11,914 nucleotides of DNA, from positions 1 through 11,914 of the forward strand of contig JAENXG010000049.1 of the NCBI GenBank assembly GCA_016649675.1, given 5' to 3'. This document shows, piece by piece, positions 6,234 to 11,914 of the stretch (position 1 is the stretch's first letter; every line of letters starts with the position of its first letter). A program made the position numbers and the translations under genes. A model generated the notes under the pieces. That model was not told the DNA's origin. It did no database searches and saw only the letters and a list, made by a program, of their open reading frames with translations. Source of the DNA: Methyloceanibacter sp. (GTDB lineage: Bacteria > Pseudomonadota > Alphaproteobacteria > Rhizobiales > Methyloligellaceae).

Positions 6234-9200
6234 GGACCGCCGAAGATGCCGATGCCCTTCTTCCAAGCGTCGGCTGCTTCCGGCGGAGGACTTTGGACGC
6301 CCGATGGTGGTGGACGGCGGGATCGGCTCGACGAACGCGGACGCGTCGGCGGCGCGACCTCGGCTGACGTTGGAGTCGGGTGTGCCTCTGGGCTTGCGGC
6401 GGCATCGCTCGGCCCTCCGTCGCTCGGGACTGCGCTCGGCGCGGCGTCAGAAGGCGCGGGCGCCTCGAGCGGGCCTGGCGTCGCCATCGCCGCCGGCACT
6501 GCCACCGGCGCCGGTGCCGGCGCCTCAGGGGCTGTCGCCTCGACCGGAATTGCCGTCGGGGTCTCTGGCTCGGCTGCGGCGGGCTCGACGCTTTGGCTTT
6601 GCTCGCCGTCCGGGACTGGCTCCTGCAGTGCTTCGGTCGAAGGCGGCGCGGCCTTGGCCCAGGGCAGAGCTTGCGGCTGCGCCTGGTTCGGAGCCTCGGT
6701 CTCGGCGGTGGGCTTCGGTTTCTTGCCTGAGCCGGGCTCTGGCGAGGGGTTTGCCTCCACCGGAGCGTCTTCGGCGCCGGCGGGCATCTCCGCGGCGGGG
6801 TCGGCGTCGACCGGCGGCGGCGGGGTCTTGCCGCTCATGTCGAGCGTCTCCAGGCGCTCGACGTCCTCCTGCATGCGCCGCATGGTGAGGTAGCTCTCGA
6901 TGGCAGCGGTATCGATGGCGGGCGCGATCTCGTCTGCTTTATTGAGCGAGCCCGTGAACACGAGGCCGACCGGCGGAACGTCCTTGCTCCCGGCGCCTGC
7001 AAGGCTGACCGCCCATTCGCTGTCGAGCTTGAGGCTGGCGAGCTCCACATAACCGTTGATCTTGGTTTCACCGCCCGGGCTCACAAGCGTCGCCGGCGTG
7101 AGGCGCAGCGTCCCGTTCTTCACGTCGAAGGCGAATTTCGTCGGCGCAAATTTATAGACGCCCTTGGTGAGCTTCTCGCGCACGGTGCGCGCCTCCGCTG
7201 CGATCTGATCCTTGTCGACCTTGATCGTCTTGTTGGCAGCCAATACGGCCACGCGGCGGAGCGGATCGGGCGTCAGCCCCTGCAGGGTCCCGGCGCCGAG
7301 CGACAGCGACCCCTCCCCGCTCAAGCCGGCGACGAGGCCGGGCGGGCTCAAGCCCTCACCGGCGACGTCGAAGGCGAGGTCGAACGGGCCCTTGGCGAGG
7401 CTTGCGCCAACAACGCTCTTCGACACCTCATCGAGCTTGCCGCCTTTGATCTCGGCATGGGCCTTGAGGCTGGCCCCGGCGCCGAGTGGCGACAACGTGC
7501 CCGAGGCGGCAAATGCCCCGCCGAAGAGCCGGCCCCTGAGATCGGTCAGCGTGAGGCCGGCCTTGTCGACGCGCGCGAGCAGCGAGGCGCCTGCCACCTG
7601 GAACGGCGGGCCAAGCGCCAGCTGCTTGGCAGTGAGCTTGATCTCGCCTTCGGCGTTCTCGATCACGCCAAGCGAGAAGCCACGCGACGGCCAGACCTCA
7701 GAGGCGCCGGCGCCGATCGCGCCCAGCATCTCTTCCGTCGAGGGCGTGCGTTGCCATGCCACCAGTACGCCGAGCAGAGACGGCAGCGACACGCTGTCGG
7801 CGTTGGCGGCAAGCGTGAAATGCACCATGTTGCCGCCGGTATCGAAATGCGCGCTGCCGTCGAGCGCTTGGCCCGCGACCGTGCCGGTGACGGCGTTGAA
7901 ATCGATGCTTGCAAATTGCTTGACGATATCGGCGCGAACGGCAAGCGGAACGCCTGCGGCGGAGGGCGGCGCCTCGAGCCCCATCAGCGCAAGGGCGAGG
8001 CTCGCATCCTGGCTCGTGAGCGAGCCCTTGCCGGTGAACGCGACGCCTTCCTCTTGCACCGATCCTTGGCCGTCGAAGCCGAGCTTCATGGCGGCCGTCT
8101 CGAGCGCTGCCTTTCCGATCAGCTTGGTCTGGGGCACGCCGGCGAGCTTGACCGTAAGCTTGCCCTGGCTCCCTCCGGCCGCCGCAAAACGCTCGGCCGG
8201 GAGGTTCGGGAACAAGAGGACGAGAAGCGCCTGGGGCCGGTCGCCGGTGACGCTGCCGTCGATGTCGATCTTCGCTTCGCTCAGCTTGGCCGGCTCGCCG
8301 ACGGCGTGGGCAACGAGCACGACGTCGGAACCGCCCGCCTTGCCGCCAAGCTCGATCGAAGCATTGGTGGCGGCGCCCTCACGGGCAGCGACGAGGCCAA
8401 CATGGATATCTAAGGGAGCAAGGCTCGAAAGATGCTTCGACTGGCTCACGCTCTCGGGCAGGCCGAACAGCTCGGAGGTAAGGCGAAGGCTGTCGGTGGT
8501 GGCGGCACGAAGCGCGAAATCCACCCGCCCGGAGGGGGCTTCGCTCAAGTGCTCGATGCGGCCTTTGCCGTTGAGCGCGATGGCGTCTCCGGCGGCAAAG
8601 TCGAGCTGCTGCACGTCGAGGGTATCGCGAATGAGGGCAAAGCGCGCGTCGAGCTTGCCGGGCGGGATGTTGGGCAGAAGAAGCTCGCCGATGCGTAAAG
8701 TTGCGCGCACGTCGTCGTCGCGAAGCTGCACGAGGATGTTCTGGGCGTCGGCGGGCGCCGGTGCGCCGTCCTTGGCAGAAGCCGCCGCGGGCGCGCCACC
8801 TTGCGCGGGCGCCGCAGGCAGCCAGGAGCGCCAGATGGCCCCATCGCCGATCAACTCTCGCAAATCGAGCCGATCGCTGTCGAGGTTAAGCTCGATCAGG
8901 CTCCTCTCGCCGCCTTTGAAGCGCAAGTCGCCACGGAACTTGGTCGCGCTGAGCTCCCCCGTTGCGTCGGCAAGCTTGAGCTCGCCGTCGCCGACCATAG
9001 CGTTCGCCGCGAGCACAAAGTCGCTGGTCGCGGCTTGCCCCGACATGCCGCGATCGCCCGCGGCCCAGCGGGTCAGCGCCCTGAGGCCTGAGCCTTCGAG
9101 CTTGATCGGCCCGGCGAAGATCGGTCCGAACTCGCCGCGGCTCAAGAGCCCAGAGGCCTCGATGCGATTGCCGCCAGGCAGCACGGCCTTGAGGCGCTCG

Positions 9201-10450
9201 ATCGAGAGCGCGCCCTCTTTTGCAGTGAGCGCAAGGTCGAGCGTGCCGATGAGATCGCCGCCGAGGCCGGCCTGTTCGATGGAAACGGCCAGAGTGCTTC
9301 CGCCAAGCTCGGCGGTTTCGCCAAGCGCCTCATCGGCGAGCATGTACAAGACGGCGGCCGGCGAGGATTGCTGCTCGGCGCCAGTGGCGAACAGCGCGTC
9401 GAGATCGACGAAACTCCCCGATAGCTCGCAGTTGGCCTTGAAGCGCTCGCCAAAGTCGAGCGCGAGCTTGCCCTTGAGCGTCTGCGGGTGCCCCTTGGCA
9501 GGGATGGTGAGCTCAAAATCGGGAAGCTCGGCGTGATCGATCGTGGCGGTGAGCGCGCCCTTCAACTCCAACAGCGAGGTCTTGTCCTTCGGTGCCGCGG
9601 GGTCGGGAGAGGGCACCTCGCTCGCAGCGGGCTCCCCGCTCGCGGCGGGCTGCTCGCTCGCAGAATCCGTGTCGTCGGCTTCGGGCTCGTCGGTAGGCGC
9701 GTTGGCGACGCGCACGACGATGGTGCCGTCATAGACTGGCTTGCCGCCGAGCCCGCTCACCCCCCCGTCGAGCACGTAGGTGGTATTGCGCTCGATGTCG
9801 CGGAGCGCCGACTTGATGCGCAACAGTCCGGCCGCATCAGGCTCGCTCGTCGAGAAGCGAAGCTCCTGGGGGCGCCCTTCGACACTGTAGGTGGCGGAGA
9901 CTTTGTACGGTCCCGACAGCGAAGAGGCGCTCGCCTCGCCGGCGATGTCCTCCAGCGCGAGCCGAGGCGCTCCGTCCCTGGTGATCTCGATCCGGCCGCC
10001 GCTGACGCTGACCGAGTCGAGCATGACGTCCTTGGGGGCGAATGGCAGGCCGACGCCGCGGCGTCCCACGTCACTCCAATTCCCTGAGCCGTCCGGCTTG
10101 AGATCGAGACGCAACACCGGATCGAGGATGGCGATCTTGCGGGCTTCGATGCCTCCGCTCAACAGCGCGCCGATATTGAGCCAGGCCTCGAGCGAGCGAG
10201 CCTCGAGGAACGGCCGGTCGAGGCGTCCGTCCTGGTCGGCGACCTTGATATCGTCGAATCTGAGCTCAGGCGCCGGCAGGAGGACGAGATGCACCTGACC
10301 GCCGACCTTGACCTCGCGGCCGAGCAACTTGGCGGCTTGCGTCTCGAAGACCGGCCGATAGTCGTTCCAGTCGATGACGAGCGGCGCGGCAAAGAGCGCG
10401 CTCAGCACCAAGATCAGCAATGCCGTCAACGTGAGTAGGAGCGAGTTCAC
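6230..10450 (-). CDS. AsmA-family protein with Pro/Ala-rich C-terminal extension
   Basis: This is a 1,406-aa protein numbered from GTG 10450; TTG 10504 would add 18 residues. I prefer GTG because it puts the hydrophobic signal-anchor (about residues 2-24, LLLTLTALLILVLSALFAA) at the very N-terminus, as in relatives, although neither start has a clear ribosome site. PLVIDWNDYRPVFETQAAKLLGREVKVGG then LLPAPELRFDDI is the classic AsmA N-terminal pattern. Most of the chain (about 25-1200) is beta-rich repeat sequence, probably periplasmic, interrupted by an acidic/Ala linker (about 249-290) and an Ala/Pro linker (about 545-570). The AsmA-like C-terminal domain lies around 930-1180 and includes RLFGGAFAASGTLSPLGAG. 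Related AsmA/TamB/YhdP proteins act at the envelope in outer-membrane assembly or phospholipid transport; the exact role here is unknown. Residues 1208-1392 are low-complexity Pro/Ala/Glu-rich, ending in a compact WKKGIGIFGGP. The upstream FAD oxidase gene, about 90 nt away on the same strand, may be cotranscribed. Confidence 0.9.
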   Translation of the reverse strand: MNSLLLTLTALLILVLSALFAAPLVIDWNDYRPVFETQAAKLLGREVKVGGQVHLVLLPAPELRFDDIKVADQDGRLDRPFLEARSLEAWLNIGALLSGGIEARKIAILDPVLRLDLKPDGSGNWSDVGRRGVGLPFAPKDVMLDSVSVSGGRIEITRDGAPRLALEDIAGEASASSLSGPYKVSATYSVEGRPQELRFSTSEPDAAGLLRIKSALRDIERNTTYVLDGGVSGLGGKPVYDGTIVVRVANAPTDEPEADDTDSASEQPAASGEPAASEVPSPDPAAPKDKTSLLELKGALTATIDHAELPDFELTIPAKGHPQTLKGKLALDFGERFKANCELSGSFVDLDALFATGAEQQSSPAAVLYMLADEALGETAELGGSTLAVSIEQAGLGGDLIGTLDLALTAKEGALSIERLKAVLPGGNRIEASGLLSRGEFGPIFAGPIKLEGSGLRALTRWAAGDRGMSGQAATSDFVLAANAMVGDGELKLADATGELSATKFRGDLRFKGGERSLIELNLDSDRLDLRELIGDGAIWRSWLPAAPAQGGAPAAASAKDGAPAPADAQNILVQLRDDDVRATLRIGELLLPNIPPGKLDARFALIRDTLDVQQLDFAAGDAIALNGKGRIEHLSEAPSGRVDFALRAATTDSLRLTSELFGLPESVSQSKHLSSLAPLDIHVGLVAAREGAATNASIELGGKAGGSDVVLVAHAVGEPAKLSEAKIDIDGSVTGDRPQALLVLLFPNLPAERFAAAGGSQGKLTVKLAGVPQTKLIGKAALETAAMKLGFDGQGSVQEEGVAFTGKGSLTSQDASLALALMGLEAPPSAAGVPLAVRADIVKQFASIDFNAVTGTVAGQALDGSAHFDTGGNMVHFTLAANADSVSLPSLLGVLVAWQRTPSTEEMLGAIGAGASEVWPSRGFSLGVIENAEGEIKLTAKQLALGPPFQVAGASLLARVDKAGLTLTDLRGRLFGGAFAASGTLSPLGAGASLKAHAEIKGGKLDEVSKSVVGASLAKGPFDLAFDVAGEGLSPPGLVAGLSGEGSLSLGAGTLQGLTPDPLRRVAVLAANKTIKVDKDQIAAEARTVREKLTKGVYKFAPTKFAFDVKNGTLRLTPATLVSPGGETKINGYVELASLKLDSEWAVSLAGAGSKDVPPVGLVFTGSLNKADEIAPAIDTAAIESYLTMRRMQEDVERLETLDMSGKTPPPPVDADPAAEMPAGAEDAPVEANPSPEPGSGKKPKPTAETEAPNQAQPQALPWAKAAPPSTEALQEPVPDGEQSQSVEPAAAEPETPTAIPVEATAPEAPAPAPVAVPAAMATPGPLEAPAPSDAAPSAVPSDGGPSDAAASPEAHPTPTSAEVAPPTRPRSSSRSRRPPPSGVQSPPPEAADAWKKGIGIFGGP
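6275..6829 (-). other. Low-complexity Pro/Ala/Glu-rich coding segment of the AsmA gene
   Basis: This stretch encodes about 185 residues dominated by P, A, E, S and T, with a basic patch RPRSSSRSRRPPP near the end. It looks disordered and has no recognisable fold. The frame stays open without interruption, so it is part of the AsmA product rather than a separate gene. Glycine- and arginine-rich open frames on the other strand across it are shadows. Confidence 0.75.
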
Positions 10451-10540
10451 CGAATCTATGCCCAAGGCTCGGAAGCGAGCGCGTTCTGACGCGGCAAGCG
10501 CCAACGGCGCCGACCGATCCCCGGCCCCCGCGACGCTTCG

Positions 10541-11914
10541 TCATGCTAACGCAAAAATCTTGCCAGGATTGAGGATATTCAACGGATCGAGCGCCTTTTT
10601 TATGGCAGCCATCACTTCGATTCCCGGCCCGTGCTCTTGCGTGAGGTAACCGATCTTGCCCTGGCCTACGCCATGCTCACCGGTGCAGGTGCCGCCAAAG
10701 CCCAGAGCCCGGTCGATGAGCCGGTCGAGAAACTCCTGCACCTTCCGCCGCTCCTCGGCATCGGACGGATCGATCAGCGGCAACACATGGAAATTGCCAT
10801 CGCCCACATGGCCTACAATCGGGGCGAGCAACCCCAATCTGTCGATGTCCCGCCGCGTCTCCCCGACGCACTTGGCAAGCGAGGAGATGGGCACGCAGAC
10901 ATCGGTCGACAGGACCTCGGCGCCGGGCTTCAAGGCGCGGGCGGCCCAATAGGCGTCGTGGCGGGCTTGCCAGAGCCGCGTCCTGTCCTCCTGCCGTTCG
11001 GCCCAGTCGAACTCCCCGCCCCCTTCGGCGCGCGCGATCGCGGCGAAGGCCTCAACCTGTTCGCGGGCTCCGGCTGGGGTGCCGTGGAACTCGAGGAACA
11101 GCGTCGGCGTCTCGGGCAACGCGAGATGCGAATAGGCGTTGCAGGCGCGGATCTGCACCTCGTCGGCAAGCTCGATGCGGGCAAGCGGCAGCCCCATCTG
11201 CAGGGCCGCGATGGTGGCGTTGCAGGCGCCTTCGATGGACATAAAGGGGCAGACGGCGGAGAGGATGGTCTCGGGAATGCCGTAGAGCTTGAGCGTCAGC
11301 CCGGTGATCACGCCAAGCGTTCCTTCCGAGCCGATTAGGAGGCGGGTGAGATCGTAGCCGGCCGAGGACTTCCGTGCTCTGCCGCCGGTCGTGATCACGC
11401 TGCCGTCGGCAAGGACCGCGGTCAGGCCAAGCACGGCGTCGCGCATGGTGCCGTAGCGCACGGCGTTGGTGCCGGAGGCGCGCGTCGCCGCCATGCCGCC
11501 AAGGCTCGCGTCGGCCCCCGGATCGACCGGGAAGAAGAGACCCAAATCGCGCAAATGGTCGTTGAGAGCTTTCCTTGTGACCCCGGGCTCAACCACGCAG
11601 TCGAGGTCGGCTTCATGTACGGCGAGGATGCGGTTCATGCGGGACAGATCGAGCGAGACGCCGCCATAAGGCGCGTTGACCTGACCTTCGAGCGAGGTGC
11701 CGGTGCCGAACGGGATCACCGGCACGCGGGCGCCAGCGCAGAGCCTCACGACCTCGGCGACCTCTCCTTGCGTCTCGGCGAAAAGCACGGCGTCGGGAGG
11801 CTCGGTCTTGAGCCAGGTGAGCGTGTTCGCGTGCTGCTCCCGAAGCGACTGGCTCAGCGAGAACCGGTCGCCGAAGCGCGCGGCCAAATCGGCGAAGAGG
11901 GTCTTCTTGCCCTC
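10541..11914 (-). CDS. FAD-linked oxidase, D-lactate dehydrogenase (cytochrome)-like (5' end outside window)
   Basis: At least 457 residues are visible and the frame is still open at the window edge. A TTG at 11887 could start a 448-aa form, but homology-like sequence (TLFADLAARFGDRFS) spans it, so the real start is probably just beyond 11914. The first half is a PCMH-type FAD domain with PFGTGTSLEGQVNAP, VDPGADASLGGMAATRASGT, VRYGTMRDAVLGL and GSEGTLGVIT. The second half is the FAD-oxidase C-terminal domain with TDVCVPIS, the metal-site motif VGHVGDGNFHVLPL and GGTCTGEHGVGQGK. This pattern fits the LDHD/GlcD group, which oxidises D-2-hydroxy acids such as D-lactate or glycolate and passes electrons to cytochrome c or quinone. 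D-lactate is the best guess. Glycolate oxidase subunit GlcD is the alternative, but no glcE or glcF is visible. The AsmA gene follows on the same strand. Confidence 0.92.
   Translation of the reverse strand, partial: EGKKTLFADLAARFGDRFSLSQSLREQHANTLTWLKTEPPDAVLFAETQGEVAEVVRLCAGARVPVIPFGTGTSLEGQVNAPYGGVSLDLSRMNRILAVHEADLDCVVEPGVTRKALNDHLRDLGLFFPVDPGADASLGGMAATRASGTNAVRYGTMRDAVLGLTAVLADGSVITTGGRARKSSAGYDLTRLLIGSEGTLGVITGLTLKLYGIPETILSAVCPFMSIEGACNATIAALQMGLPLARIELADEVQIRACNAYSHLALPETPTLFLEFHGTPAGAREQVEAFAAIARAEGGGEFDWAERQEDRTRLWQARHDAYWAARALKPGAEVLSTDVCVPISSLAKCVGETRRDIDRLGLLAPIVGHVGDGNFHVLPLIDPSDAEERRKVQEFLDRLIDRALGFGGTCTGEHGVGQGKIGYLTQEHGPGIEVMAAIKKALDPLNILNPGKIFALA

Noticed and set aside
6076..6893. 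Gly/Ala- and Arg-rich open frames on the + strand after the RHH gene
   Set aside because: They are products of the repetitive Pro/Ala-coding tail of the AsmA gene read on the other strand.
7212..9536. 774-aa open frame on the + strand opposite the AsmA gene
   Set aside because: It is Ser/Pro/Ala/Arg-rich with no recognisable motif and lies wholly antisense to a clear AsmA coding frame. Long antisense frames are expected in GC-rich genes with strong third-position bias.

Overview
The window is GC-rich chromosomal DNA from an alphaproteobacterium, most likely of the order Hyphomicrobiales (Rhizobiales). The evidence is an alphaproteobacterial-type SspB ClpXP adaptor with its VVHLDRFRKK tail, an HWE-class histidine kinase, a small RHH_4-type ribbon-helix-helix protein next to fumC, and a very long AsmA protein. 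Genes are tightly packed, and GTG and TTG starts are used. I see no tRNA, rRNA, insertion sequence, phage gene or CRISPR array. Composition looks even throughout, so this reads as core genome rather than a mobile island.

Layout. 2-349 (+): 3' part of sspB. 350-511: intergenic region with weak promoter-like elements and a small leader dyad. 512-2389 (+): a 625-aa protein joining a complete glutaminase, a STAS domain and a cyclic-nucleotide-binding domain. 2393-4327 (-): a polytopic membrane sensor kinase (about 8 TM, then PAS, then HWE kinase). 4328-4537: divergent intergenic region with two inverted repeats. 4538-5965 (+): class II fumarase fumC. 5991-6233 (+): small ribbon-helix-helix protein. 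6230-10450 (-): giant AsmA-family protein with a Pro/Ala-rich C-terminal tail. 10541-11914 (-): FAD-linked D-lactate dehydrogenase-like oxidase, cut by the window edge.

How the genes relate. fumC and the RHH gene look like a two-gene unit on the + strand. The FAD oxidase and AsmA genes lie in tandem on the - strand and may be cotranscribed. The two convergent pairs (glutaminase/kinase and RHH/AsmA) meet end to end with no room for a terminator; in the second pair the two stop codons share one TTAA. The most unusual object is the glutaminase-STAS-cNMP fusion. It joins a metabolic enzyme to two signalling domains whose key residues look intact, which suggests glutamine deamidation controlled by a nucleotide or a partner protein. 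No dedicated multi-gene novel system (defence, secretion or biosynthetic) was evident.
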